From the NCBI RefSeq assembly GCF_027943255.1, contig NC_072893.1, positions 25,566,001 to 25,630,000 on the forward strand: a stretch of DNA of 64,000 nucleotides. The letters are read 5' to 3'. Under the pieces are notes generated by a model, which did no database searches, was not told the DNA's origin, and was given only the letters and a program-made list of their open reading frames with translations. The position numbers were made by a program, and so were the translations under genes. Shown here piece by piece: positions 21,491 to 32,460 of this stretch (the stretch's first letter is position 1; every line of letters starts with the position of its first letter). This stretch comes from Anastrepha obliqua. Its lineage: Eukaryota > Arthropoda > Insecta > Diptera > Tephritidae.

Positions 21491-23118
21491 TGATGATGAT
21501 GATTATCATTTCAAGTTCTCAAGGTCTCAAAAACACCAGATTCATACGTCTATTTTTATCTTGCATATGCTGGGCTGTTACAAAAAATCGTTACACAAAC
21601 AAAGTTACGAGTATAAGACCCAAGTGAGCTAGCAGCAGCCTGGGTATAAAAATTTAGCCTGTGCTTAAATAAAGTTGATGATTAGCAACAGCCGATTAAT
21701 TTTAGCTGATTGCTATTGAAAAATTTACACAAAGCTGTCAATAAATTGGTATGAAAAACACAACTGGCAAGAAAAAAGAGGAAAATAAGAAAACAACCTC
21801 GTAAATTCAAAACCACGAAAACAAATAACTCAGTAGAAGCTGCAATTCATGGCGAAGAGCAGCGGAGGAGGCAGTAAAAACACCACAGCTATTGATAGAA
21901 AAGACGGAAAGCGCTGTGTGGATGGTCGGTCCAATGACCCCGCAACCTCTCCCAGTATTGCGTAGAAATGGCAATTGTCACCAACCACCACCAGCGAGCA
22001 AGCAAGCAGGTGGTGACGCAAGTGGTGAGCTGCGTCAACCGAACCGAAAACCGATAAGCGATTGATGAGCTGTTGCGATGCTGAGATGTTGCGATGCTGC
22101 CTTAATTCGGGCATAAATTGAGTTACAAATATCCATTTGAATTGCAGGAATTGTCGATTTGTGGAATTTGCGGTTGCAGACAGTTATCTTTTTCCGCTGC
22201 CGGGATATTACGCGCCGTTATTGTTACCGGCGAATTTGCAATTGAAATTGTAAAGCAGCAACAAACAGAAAAAAGATGAGGAAGAATTTGATTTGAATCA
22301 AACTTCATTTGTTACGTACGAAAGCATGAGTGTATGAGTGTACGTATGTATGTAAGTGGATATATTCAAGCCCACTTTCGCCTGAATTTACTTGCCTATT
22401 CACTCAACGCAGCGCGCCCACCTCTCGCACTCAATTGACAGCTATCACAATCATATGGCGCTCTGGGTAAGATGCAGTAGCCAACAACAGCACCAGCGGC
22501 AGCAGCCTCTTTATTTGTTTTTTGTTTTTTAATTTTTTATTTTTGAATTGTGCGAATTCGCATTGTTGTTGTTTTTGGCAATTTGTTTTATCTATAATCG
22601 ACTGCTCGGTGAAGAGGAGCAGGTACACAGGGGTGCATGAGTAAACAGGCATACAGCCGTGTATTGTTCGTTGTTCTGTGGGGGTTGTTGTTGTTGTTGT
22701 AGCAGTTGTGGGGTCACCGCACCTTGCTGCCGCTTGTTTATGTAGTCACTGGCTTTTTATTTCCTCGAAAATATTTCGGCTGATAGCTGCGTGTGTTAAG
22801 AACTGTTTCTATTCGCTGTAATCGATACTCGATGAATGTTTTTAAAATTAAAAATAAAAAAACAAAAAAATATGTTCACTGAATGGCTTCCGATGCGGAA
22901 GTGTTGATAGCCGGAATTTTTCTACAAATTCTGAGTAAAAAGCTTTTCATGAAAATTTGTTGAATTTTTTTAATTTTGTAGAAAGTTTTAAATTTTGAGT
23001 TTTATGGTGCTAGAGGAAATATTTTATTAAAAAATATAAAAAACTAAATTGAAAAATAAATAAAGCAGAAATTGTTTGCCTTTCCGTTCAAAAGATTGTA
23101 TGTTGGTAATTGTATATA
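21491..23118. other. Spacer, probably unique host DNA
   Basis: A 38-codon ORF (21849-21965, plus; MAKSSGGGSKNTTAID...) has a plausible start but no domain or splice context I can defend. A (GTT)n tract lies at 22683-22700. No TE termini were recognised before the Tc1 element at 23119. Confidence 0.35.
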
Positions 23119-24319
23119 CACTAGTCAGAAAAAGTTTGCGTACACAGTCGGCTATGTACCTGCAATGTTCATTGCTCATAATAAAATTTATCCATTATGT
23201 GTTTTTTTGCTTATAATTTTAAACGTAATGTTTAAGAGCTGTATTTAACCCATTATCGTTTGGAAATAATGTGGAAACATCGATTTTATCGATTAATTGT
23301 TCAAAATTGGCATTCTGTGGCACAGAAAAAGTTTGCGTACAAAATCTGAAAAGGGGATTCCCACATTACTAATGCAAACAAAACAGTGGAAAAAAGTGTT
23401 TATTTGAGCGTAGTTGGCATTTTTGCTATAATTGTTCCTCAAGTTCGAAGTTTAGATAAATGGCTGGTAAAAGGAAAGTAACTAGTTCCGGTGAAAGGGG
23501 CATAATCGTTACGCTTCGGAAAGAAGGCACAACATTGCGTGAAAATTGGGAGTACCGTAGGAAGAACTCACTCTTCTATTCAAAGAGTAGTTTCTAATTA
23601 CAATTCAAGAGGTTCTACCGTTGCTAAGCATCGTTCTGGACGCCCTTCTAAGCTGAGTGACAGAGAAAAGAGGTTCATTATTAAAGAAGTTCAGAAAAAT
23701 CCCCAACTTCTATGGGCAAAAAGTAGGGTGAATTTGGTTGTAAAATGCAAAATCTTTATTTATTCTTATAAATCAATTTCATACTCTTCAAAATAATCCC
23801 CTCTCGATGAAATACACTTATGCCAATGATTTTTCCAATCCCCGAAACATGCCAAATAGTCCATTTCCGGTATAGCCATCAGCACCTTCTTCGATTCAGC
23901 TTTTATCTCCTCAATCGACTCGAAACACGTTCCCCGGAGTGGTCTCTTGAGTTTTGGGAATAGCCAGAAGTCACACGGAGCCAAATCAGGCGAATACGGT
24001 GGTTGCGGAACGATATGCGTGGAATTTTTGGCGAAATGGTCTCGAAAAACGAGTGCAGTGTGAGACGGTGCATTATGGTGATGCAAAAGCCGAGATTTGA
24101 CTTTTCGTAGGCCCAAATGGTCTTTCAAAATGGTTTTCACAGATCCTTCTGATATTCCGATCGTATCAGTAAGATCTTTAACAGTCAACCGACGATTTTT
24201 GGCACTAACTCCTTCACTTTATTGACGTGTTGGTCATCTGTTGACGTCGTTGGTCGTCCGGAGCGCTCCAAGTCATCAACACGTTCTCGACCCTCTTTGA
24301 AGTCTTTGTACCACTTATA

Positions 24320-24805
24320 TAAGTTAACAATGACAATGATCATCCATTCATTTTCCCTCCAGTACGCTACTACTGGGTTGCATTGCAAACAAGATGATAA
24401 TGATATTGGCACCGTGTGCAAAAGCAACGGAATTGTCACCTTATGCCAAAATAAACAACAATGGTATTGATCAATAAGTACAGCCTAATGCAAAGCGACC
24501 TGAATTGTTGCTACACAAAAAAATGCAACGGGAAGATGGAAAAACAGCAGTTCGGACACGCAAGGTTTCCTACACCAATTCTGTTTCGCCGATGTGCCAT
24601 TGATTGCACAAGTTTAGACAAGAGCACATCGAATATTATTTTATATAACGAATAATAATTAAAACTGTTATTCAATATTAGTTTTTTATGTAGCTACGAA
24701 ACTTAAATTGTTATAAAATAATAAAAACGTTCAATTTGACAGAATACAAAACATCGAATATTATTTAACGTTCAATTTGACAGAATACAAAACATCAAAA
24801 TTATT
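24320..24805 (+). repeat. 5' LTR of the gypsy element
   Basis: About 486 bp. Near its 3' edge a 29-bp unit beginning ACGTTCAATTTGACAGAATA occurs twice with a 41-bp period (24727-24755 and 24768-24796), a duplication shared with the 3' LTR. Confidence 0.95.
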
Positions 24806-24823
24806 TGGCGCCCAACGTGGGGC
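24806..24823 (+). promoter_or_regulatory. Primer-binding site of the gypsy element
   Basis: TGGCGCCCAACGTGGGGC lies directly after the LTR. TGGCGCCC complements the 3' end of insect tRNA-Lys; the tRNA identity is inferred, not tested. Confidence 0.75.
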
Positions 24824-25538
24824 TTCCCGAAAGAAGAGGACCATAGGAACCCGGAGGAGCTGATTTATACCGTTATGAATATATTAATTTAACGACGAAA
24901 CTATACATGTAAGTGTTATTTCAAATATTGGTTACGTGGAAGTGGAACTTAAACATTGAACATGTGTTGTGTGCATTAAAAGTAATTTATAAAATTAAAA
25001 ACAGCACATGTTCGAAAACTGCCACAAGATTTTTTTTTTTTGATGCCCCAAAATTTAATTTAGATTTCTATTTACTGCATTGAATGAAAAATAAAAATAA
25101 ATTATAGAAAGGTAAAAAAGTGCTTAAGGTCATTCGAACTTTTTCACTTAATTGTTATCAAATGCGATAGTTCGATACCTTTTAGCAGTAAAACTTCTTT
25201 AAATACTTTATATAAAGATACGTACATATGTGTGTTAATTAATAGTGAGATTTGACATTAACTGGGCCAATCAAGGCCCGAATTTAAGAAACTGTTTTTG
25301 TGAAATTTTTCATATTTATACATTTTTCTTTACATATACATTTTTTTTGGAGGCTCTTTGCCTCAAAATCTGCGAGAATATATTATTTTTTATACAAACT
25401 TAATTTTTTGTGCTCTCATGACTGTCAAATCCAGGAGGTTGTGATATCGTTAGTACATACAATAACCAATTCAAGTAAAATAAATTGTGTCAAGTTGTGA
25501 ATCAAGTCTTTCGTCGAAGGGTGAATTTATAAGCGAAA

Positions 25539-25721
25539 ATGTTTGCTAATAGAGAAGAGGTGTTAGACATTGTCAATACGTCTAATGAACGTACCATGCA
25601 GGAGCTAGGAGAACAGATACGACGTCTAACTTTAGCCGTTAGTCGGCTGGAACCAGCCAGTGTCGAGCCGTTCTTACCAGTATCCATAAACCCATTAATT
25701 GAACTGGTGTTAAACTGTTAG
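25539..25721 (+). pseudogene. gag stub of the gypsy element
   Basis: 60-codon ORF starting MFANREEVLDIVNTSNERTM. It has heptad-like Leu/Ile spacing expected of a gag N-terminus, and no capsid major-homology region or zinc knuckle. It stops at 25721. The pol frame (-1 relative) opens at 25703, so the two overlap by 19 bases. Gag of this group is normally several hundred residues, so a large deletion has joined the gag start to the protease region. Confidence 0.75.
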
Positions 25722-28675
25722 AAAAGCCGTTTCGTTTAAGTTCGATTAATGGTACGAATATCATTGATAAAAAATGCTTAGTTAATATATTAGACCATAC
25801 CTCAACATTTTATTTACTTTCAAATTTAAACATGTTTGACGGTATTATAGGGTATGACTTTCTTCGGAAAATCAATGCAAAAATCATCACTGACAGAGGG
25901 TATTTACTTTATCGTAACGGCAAGGTTAAATTACAATATCTCTCAAGTGAACAGGTCAATTCAATAACACTAGAAACAGACTCAGTCCCATTTGACTTTC
26001 AATCTAAATTTCGTCATATAATAAATAAAAACGTAAACGCCTTTGCTGACCCAGATAGGGCGTTGCCATACAACACCTCTGTGAAGGGCAGAATCCGCAC
26101 AATTACCAAAGAACCGATATATAGTAAAAGTTATCCCTACCCTATTTCAGTAGCTCCCTTCATTAACAAGGAAATTGAAACCCTTCTCAAGGATGGTATC
26201 ATTAGGAAATCATGTTCGCCCTACAACTCACCAGTCCATGTGGTATCCAAAAAAGGGCTCGATGAGTATGGTAAGCCGAAGTTGCGGATGGTGATAGACT
26301 TCAGGAAGATCAATGAGAAAACTATCCCCGATCGATACCCCATCCCGGACACAACAGTAATTCTCTCCAATTTAGGAAAATCTAAATACTTCACTACCTT
26401 GGATCTTAAGTCAGGGTTTCACCAAATTCTCATGTGCGATAAAGATATGCAAAAAACGGCGTTTAGCATAAATAATGGCAAGTATGAATTTTGTCGGTTA
26501 CCTTTTGGCTTAAGAAACGCGCCTAGCATATTTCAAAGGGCAATAGATGACGTCCTACGAGAGGGAATAGGAAAGTTTTGTCACGTTTATGTCGACGACA
26601 TAATCATTTATTCTTCCGACGAAGAGTCTCATTTAAAAGACATTGATGCTGTTTTGGGAAAACTTGAAAAGGCGGGGATGAGAGTATCGCCAGAAAAATC
26701 TAAGTTTTTCAAAACCGAGGTAGAGTTTTTGGGCTTCTTGGTATCCGAAAAAGGTATCAAAACCTGCCCAGACAAAGTAAATGATATTATTAATTACGAA
26801 CCCCCAAAATCACTTCGAGCATTACGATCATTCCTCGGCCTATCCGGATACTACCGGCGCTTTGTAAAGGACTATGCTGCTATAGTCAAACCGTTGACTG
26901 CATATCTCCGGGGTGAAAATGGTAACGTTAGTGCGCGGAGTTCAAAAAGTGTAAAAATTGAGCTTAGCTCAGAAGCACTCCAGGCGTTTGAAAAAATAAA
27001 ACGGGTTTTGGCTTCTGATGATGTTCTGCTACAATACCCTGATTATAATCAAGCATTCGAGCTAACAACTGATGCCTCGTCTAGTGCACTTGGTGCAGTT
27101 TTGTCTCAAAATGGCCGTCCGATCACCATGATTTCACGCACACTATCACCTTGCGAACAAAACTATGCAACTAATGAACGTGAGCTCCTTGCGATTGTAT
27201 GGGCACTGAAAAGACTACGGCATTATTTGTATGGAATAAAAAACATAAATATTTTCACAGATCACCAGCCACTCATATTTGCCATTTCGGAAAAAAATCC
27301 GAATTCAAAAATGAAAAGATGGAAATCCTTCATAGAAGAGTTTTCACCTACGTTCCACTACAAGCCTGGAAAAAATAATAAGGTAGCAGACGCGCTTTCC
27401 AGACAATACTGTCACAACCTTAATTGTACGGAACAAAGCCAAAGTGTGCACAGTGAAGAGTCTTCAACTTCTGTCATTAAATCGGTTAAGTGCCCTATTA
27501 ATCAATTCAGAAATCAGTTAGTTTTATCCGAATCAAATACGTTTAGCAAAACCACTAAGATACTTTTTCAAAACCTCGTCCGGCATACAATCTTTTTCGA
27601 CAACATCGCAAACCTAATACAGTGCATAAAATATGCTGTTAACCCCAATGTTAGCAATGGCATTCATTGTGACCTTTCTACTTTGGCCAAAATACAACAT
27701 ACCCTAAAATTAACATTTCCTGGGGTAAAGTTTATCCATACAGAAATCCTAGTGATAGACTTGGTTAACAAGGACGATCAGCTAGAAACAATAGCAGCTG
27801 AACATAACCGCGCTCACCGTGGAATGCACGAGAATTTCCAACAAATATCTCGAGAATACTACTTTCCAAAGATGAAAAAAATGTTGCAAACGATGATCAT
27901 AAATTGCAAAATATGTTTGGAAAACAAGTATCAGAGGAAACCGCTTGATCCTGGAATAGGAAAAACCCCTATTCCCCACCTTCCAGGCGAAATACTCCAT
28001 ATGGATATTTTTATGACCGGTAAATGCCATTTTCTAACCTGTGTCGATAAACTTTCAAAGTTTGCTATTGTCAAACCTATTGCATCGAGATCCTCAATTG
28101 ACATTAAAGTTGCCCTATTAGAAATTTTACTGACATTCAATAACCCTAAAACCATTGTTTCAGATAATGAAAAAGCGTTCCATTCGGATTTAATTAAGAG
28201 TTTACTTAGGGACAATTTTTCTATCCAACAGTTTTTTATACCCACTCTCCACAGCGAAAGCAATGGCCAGGTGGAACGGTTTCACTCGACCTTGCTGGAA
28301 ATAGCGCGTTGCATAAAAGAGCAACAGAAGATAGATGAAACAGTTGACTTAGTCCTGCTAGCGACACATAAGTATAATTGCAGTATCCATTCCGTCATCA
28401 ATGCTAAACCCACCGAAGTATTCCATAATTACCCTCCGGAAAAATTAGAAATAGTAAGACAAAAATTGTTGGAGGTCCAAGAAAAAGTTTTACACAGGAA
28501 CAACTTAGGAAAAAAATTAAGAACTTATTTTCCTGGTGAAAAGGTTTTCCTAAAACGAAATAAAAGACTTGGAGGTAAGCTTGATAGGATTTATGTTGAG
28601 AAGGTTATTGAAAAGGATCTTGGCACCACAGTTCTAATAGCTGGAAAAAAAATTCACAAAAGCAATCTGCGGTAA
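25703..28675 (+). CDS. gypsy pol: partial protease, RT, RNase H, integrase
   Basis: Open from 25703; the first Met is at 25832 (947 aa from there). Domains by residue from that Met: protease C-terminal piece with IIGYDFL (5-11), its DTG/DSG active site absent; reverse transcriptase ~105-310 with YVDD at 253-256; RNase H ~405-525 starting LTTDASSSALGAV; integrase zinc finger (HNRAHRGMHEN...CKICLENK) ~657-700; integrase core with HMDIF, SDNEKAF and ESNGQVERF giving the DDE triad (~723, 776, 812). There is no stop or frameshift in 2.9 kb. The similarity is to the gypsy (errantivirus) group of Ty3-type elements. Translation would normally depend on gag-pol frameshifting, and the -1 overlap with the gag stub fits that. 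Without its own capsid and protease it would need help in trans. Confidence 0.93.
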   Translation, partial: TGVKLLEKPFRLSSINGTNIIDKKCLVNILDHTSTFYLLSNLNMFDGIIGYDFLRKINAKIITDRGYLLYRNGKVKLQYLSSEQVNSITLETDSVPFDFQSKFRHIINKNVNAFADPDRALPYNTSVKGRIRTITKEPIYSKSYPYPISVAPFINKEIETLLKDGIIRKSCSPYNSPVHVVSKKGLDEYGKPKLRMVIDFRKINEKTIPDRYPIPDTTVILSNLGKSKYFTTLDLKSGFHQILMCDKDMQKTAFSINNGKYEFCRLPFGLRNAPSIFQRAIDDVLREGIGKFCHVYVDDIIIYSSDEESHLKDIDAVLGKLEKAGMRVSPEKSKFFKTEVEFLGFLVSEKGIKTCPDKVNDIINYEPPKSLRALRSFLGLSGYYRRFVKDYAAIVKPLTAYLRGENGNVSARSSKSVKIELSSEALQAFEKIKRVLASDDVLLQYPDYNQAFELTTDASSSALGAVLSQNGRPITMISRTLSPCEQNYATNERELLAIVWALKRLRHYLYGIKNINIFTDHQPLIFAISEKNPNSKMKRWKSFIEEFSPTFHYKPGKNNKVADALSRQYCHNLNCTEQSQSVHSEESSTSVIKSVKCPINQFRNQLVLSESNTFSKTTKILFQNLVRHTIFFDNIANLIQCIKYAVNPNVSNGIHCDLSTLAKIQHTLKLTFPGVKFIHTEILVIDLVNKDDQLETIAAEHNRAHRGMHENFQQISREYYFPKMKKMLQTMIINCKICLENKYQRKPLDPGIGKTPIPHLPGEILHMDIFMTGKCHFLTCVDKLSKFAIVKPIASRSSIDIKVALLEILLTFNNPKTIVSDNEKAFHSDLIKSLLRDNFSIQQFFIPTLHSESNGQVERFHSTLLEIARCIKEQQKIDETVDLVLLATHKYNCSIHSVINAKPTEVFHNYPPEKLEIVRQKLLEVQEKVLHRNNLGKKLRTYFPGEKVFLKRNKRLGGKLDRIYVEKVIEKDLGTTVLIAGKKIHKSNLR

Positions 28676-29275
28676 AGTAATGGTTTCTGTCGAAAAAGTA
28701 ATGGTTTAAAGACAACTAGAAATTATTTTTATTGTTACTATTATTATATAATACTACATATGTACATATGTACAGACAGAAAATTTTTTACGCAATTTAG
28801 TTTGAATGAAAATTTTTGTCGTAAATAAAATAAAATTTCAGCAGTTTAAAATTATCTGCCAGTTGCCTAAAAATATAATTCTTTTTTAATTTTATAAAAG
28901 AAAGGCCAAAATTTTCCATTTTACTTGAAAAATTGAGCTCTAATGAAGAAAATTACTTTAATTGTGGAACTAACTGTCTTACTGCTTCACCTATAAATTC
29001 CACACACCGATTTTGAATTATCACATTTCTTAAGAAAACAAATATTGATTGTTAATAATTGTATGTAATATATTTTGATAGTTAATTGTTCATACATGTG
29101 TCATAAGAAGCAAAATTGTCTAATATTTAAGTCAAAATTTGTAAACTCGAGCGACTACGTAAATCGTATTTATCCATCTTACTAACGAATCTCTACCATC
29201 AATACCGCAAAGATGATGCTGCAACGTACCTTTTATTATTTCGAATCGAGGACGTTTCGAGCTTGATAAGGGGGA
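28676..29275 (+). other. gypsy 3' noncoding region, no env
   Basis: 600 bp between pol stop and 3' LTR with stops in all frames and no signal peptide or transmembrane ORF. Ends in the polypurine tract. Confidence 0.8.
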
Positions 29276-29760
29276 TAGTTAACAATGACAATGATCATCC
29301 ATTCATTTTCCCTCCAGTACGCTACTACTGGGTTGCATTGCAAACAAGATGATAATGATATTGGCACCGTGTGCAAAAGCAACGGAATTGTCACCTTATG
29401 CCAAAATAAACAACAATGGTATTGATCAATAAGTACAGCCTAATGCAAAGCGACCTGAATTGTTGCTACACAAAAAAATGCAACGGGAAGATGGAAAAAC
29501 AGCAGTTCGGACACGCAAGGTTTCCTACACCAATTCTGTTTCGCCGATGTGCCATTGATTGCACAAGTTTAGACAAGAGCACATCGAATATTATTTTATA
29601 TAACGAATAATAATTAAAACTGTTATTCAATATTAGTTTTTTATGTAGCTACGAAACTTAAATTGTTATAAAATAATAAAAACGTTCAATTTGACAGAAT
29701 ACAAAACATCGAATATTATTTAACGTTCAATTTGACAGAATACAAAACATCAAAATTATT
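29276..29760 (+). repeat. 3' LTR of the gypsy element
   Basis: Matches the 5' LTR along its length by eye, including the 29-bp internal duplication and the 64-codon chance ORF. Confidence 0.95.
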
Positions 29761-30082
29761 TTATACATTTTTCTGCGACATGGTCGAATCACCAAATACC
29801 TTCTGCAACATGCTAAACGTTTCCGCAGCCGAAATTTCATTCCGCAAACAAAATTTGATGGCACTTCTCTGCTCAATCAAATCAGACATTGTAAAAATCG
29901 AAAAATGCACTCTTAGTCGTTTGGTAAACACAAGCGTAAATATTTTACTGATAATGACGTTCACATGAAAGTTGGCCCGGATGTTATTAACAGTGCTGCC
30001 AATTCATGAAAAAATTAACTAGAGCGAAATTTTAATCCCGCGAAGTTTGACAAATAAATTCACCTTACTTTTTGCCCACAGT

Positions 30083-30144
30083 AGTATCTCGACATTCTTA
30101 GTATCTCGACATTCTTAAGGTAGTATCTCGACATTCTTAAGGCG
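30083..30144 (+). repeat. Three short tandem copies at the mariner/Tc1 junction
   Basis: Units of GTATCTCGACATTCTTA occur three times in 60 bp directly beside the mariner right end, inside the Tc1 relict. Confidence 0.85.
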
Positions 30145-30839
30145 AATTTAAAGCAAAGTGCTCAAAAACTTGGTTTGGAAAATGTGTTTCACTTTCAACA
30201 GGATAATGATCCCAAACACACCGCAGATATAATCAAGCTATGGCTATTGTATAATGTGCCAAAACAGTTGCGTACACCACCACAATCCCCAGATCTCAAT
30301 CCTATTGAGCACTTGTGGGACTTATTGGAGCGCAGGATTCGGGAACACAACATTTCATCCAAACCCGACTTGAAGAGGGTCATTCTTTAAGAATGGATTA
30401 AAATTACCTTATAAGAGAGATTAGCATAAGTTCTAAAACGTAAAGGATACCCGACAAGCTATTATCCATTGGTTTCCTCAATTTTGTGGTATTGGAAAAT
30501 TCGTTAATTTCTTTGTACGCAAACTTTTTCTGAAGTGTTTTCAGCTGGTCATAGTCTTTTATTATTTTTGTTTTTATTTTTGTATTATTGGATTCAAAAC
30601 TTTATTCGTATTAAAATTGAATTTTAATATGTATGTAAATTAAACCTGATTTTCTGATCGAAATAAATTATTTTCAATCTACTTTTTAAATAGTTAAATG
30701 CCCGGTCTGCCTGTACGCAAACTTTTTCTGACTATTGTATTTCAATTTAAACAAAGCCGCGGGCAAAAACAGACAATTAAAGTTTTTTTTTTAATTTAAC
30801 GAAATTAGTACCATTTTCAACAAGTTTCTAACATTCCAA

Positions 30840-32460
30840 CAACAAATATACGCAGACGATGTATTGCTATTCTCCAAATCCAATGATCAAGCGGAAGTAA
30901 TGAGAACCTTTTCCCAAGTGCTATGCCTTTTATCCACTTGGTCTCTATCCTCAGGCCCTTCTATTTGTCCTAGTAAAACCAAAATGCTTCATTTAAGTAA
31001 AAAATGGGAGTGTCCTCCTTCTTTCCTTACCCTCAATGGTGTAAATATTGTAAGTACAGATGATCTTAAGTTTCTTGGTATTATATTCGATCCCAAATAT
31101 TCCTTCCAACAGCACTGTAAATATGGTAGGGACAAACTATATGTAAAGTTAAATATTATTAAATACTTATCAAGCAAGCGCTCGCTAATTAGCTCAGCTC
31201 TACCGATTAACGTGGTAAAAGTCCTCATTCGATCAACCATCTATTACGGTCTAGTTGTTTATGGATTACACGCCAAATATAAATCCGGGTCGTTTCGGTA
31301 ACGTAGAACTGACTGTCTTCTAAAGATGCTTGCTGCCCCCTACTATGCCGTAGTGCGCAGATCCATACGCGCACTTGCGACATTGCCCATAAAGGCTATT
31401 CTTGCCGAATCGGGTCTTCCGTCTCTATCTATTAAAAGCTTTCTCTGAGCCCTAACCTTCTTATTGGCAAAGACTTTCAATCTGCAACCTCACGCGTATC
31501 TACACCTAAAATACCCTCATCTATACACACCTGCGCCTTATTTGCAAAACATGCGGCACTGCCCTCTAATCCGCACACTCTGCGGTGCAATAATCACCCA
31601 CCGTGGGCGGTTAGCAAAAAATCCTTTATCAACGATCTAGCTTCTTTATGGAAAGATAATACTGCAAACGCCGTTCACAGGGCCAAGTTCTCCGATTCTA
31701 TCGCAGACTATAAATTTAAAGGGTGGCAATTGGTTTTTACTGACGGGTTAAAAGGATCGCACACTTCTTACGCAGTGGTAAAGGAAAATCAGGAAGTTAT
31801 CATGTGCGGCCTTCTATTTTCATTCTGCTCGATTTACACCGCTGCAGCAACCGCTATATTACAAGCCGTTCAATACTGCACCAAAAGCAAGGGTAAACAC
31901 ATAATTTGCTCAGACAGTTTGTCCTGCTGCCTAGCCATCCAAAACCACAAAAAGTCAAGCAAAATCATCGACTATAAAACATACTCATTTCCCATAGGAG
32001 CAGCATCAAAAGTTCCTGGATACCTGGGCACTCCGGCATCCAGCGTAACACACTGGCAACATCCGAAGTCATCCTACCCATCTACATATATCGATTTATT
32101 CATAAACAGAGGCAAACAAAGTTACTTCGTGAACGGTCGTATTATAAACACTATTACTCGAACTTAACTCCAAACGTACAAAACCTGTCTATCCATCATC
32201 GGCACCCACCAACCACCTGGTATTCTGCCCAGAACTTGCTTCTCAAGGCATTACCACTTCAGCAATAGAGATCCTCTTCAACTTTTAAAGAAGATAACAT
32301 AAAAAAAAAATGTATGCATTTCTAAAGGACACCGACCTACTCCGTCGTATCTGATCCAACACACATCACAAGCCAGCCGAAAGCCTCTGCTGTTAGCGCT
32401 GCCTTTGCATGAGCTTAGTAATAATTTTATTATCATGTAAGCTTTTAAAAATAAAAAAAA
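30840..32460 (+). pseudogene. I-like LINE, RT end and RNase H
   Basis: 5'-truncated LINE. From 30846 it reads QIYADDVLLFSKSND (RT catalytic Asp pair), KMLHLSKKWECPPSF, LKFLGIIFDPKYSFQQHCKY and RSTIYYGLVVYGLHAKYKS, then a stop at 31302 inside an inserted 34-bp retroposon piece. After further frame changes an RNase H domain reads VFTDGLKGSHTSYAVV, SIYTAAATAILQAVQY and IICSDSLSCCLAIQNH (31730-31955). RT followed by RNase H, with the YTAxATAI motif, suggests the I clade. Stops at 31302, 31448 and elsewhere make it dead. The 3' end grades into A-rich sequence near 32450. Confidence 0.82.
31275..31308 (-). mobile_element. 5' fragment of the (CAA)n-tailed retroposon
   Basis: ATATAAATCCGGGTCGTTTC followed by GGTAACGTAGAAC matches the 5' end of copies A and C. 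No tail or duplication is seen; it interrupts the LINE frame. Confidence 0.55.

Larger units (their letters stand above)
24320..29760 (+). mobile_element. gypsy-type LTR retrotransposon, inner level of the nest
   Basis: LTRs at 24320-24805 and 29276-29760 are essentially identical by eye except for one base at the 5' edge. Five-base duplication TTATA at 24315-24319 and 29761-29765. A tRNA-Lys-like primer site (TGGCGCCCAACGTGGGGC) starts at 24806; a purine tract AAGGGGGA ends at 29275. The order is LTR, 733-bp leader, gag stub, pol, 600 bp noncoding, LTR. pol is fully open but most of gag, the protease active site and any env are missing. Removal of element plus one TTATA rejoins the mariner reading. 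Confidence 0.96.
23710..30082 (-). mobile_element. Mariner split by a gypsy element, middle level of the nest
   Basis: The two ends carry CTATGGGCAAAAAGTAGGGT (left) and, inverted, CTGTGGGCAAAAAGTAAGGT (right). Minus-strand coding starts right of the gypsy insertion (MSDLIEQRSAIKFCLRNEIS, about 29890, to QKNV at 29762). It resumes left of it with YKWYKDFKEGRERVDDLERS and LTVKDLTDTIGISEGSVK, and ends with PPYSPDLAPCDFWLF and a stop near 23766. Between VKSRL and HHHNAPSHTALV the central catalytic region is deleted, so the first Asp is lost and the second Asp site reads His. Its own length without gypsy is about 930 bp. Confidence 0.9.
23119..30737 (+). mobile_element. Tc1-like element with IR/DR ends, outer level of a nest
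   Basis: TA at 23117-23118 and 30738-30739. The outer terminal repeat contains TAGTCAGAAAAAGTTTGCGT on both sides. A second copy of the core CAGAAAAAGTTTGCGTAC lies inside each end (23323-23340 and, inverted, 30515-30532), giving the IR/DR layout known from Sleeping Beauty-like elements. Left coding part: MAGKRKVTSSGERGIIVTLR from 23461, HTH SSIQRVVSNY, RSGRPSKLSDREKRFI. Right coding part from about 30142: FHFQQDNDPKHT (second Asp) and PPQSPDLNPIEHLWDLLERR (Glu of DD34E). The middle with the first Asp is missing and a mariner sits there. About 1.25 kb of the 7.6 kb is Tc1 itself. Confidence 0.92.

Noticed and set aside
21849..21965. 38-codon ORF with a good start
   Set aside because: Single short ORF without splice signals at its end or recognisable similarity.
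22683..22735. (GTT)n followed by GTAGCAG, like the retroposon tail
   Set aside because: Similarity stops after about 25 bp and is mostly simple repeat; no duplication.
24461..24655. Identical 64-codon ORFs at 24461 and 29416
   Set aside because: They are the same stretch of the two LTRs.
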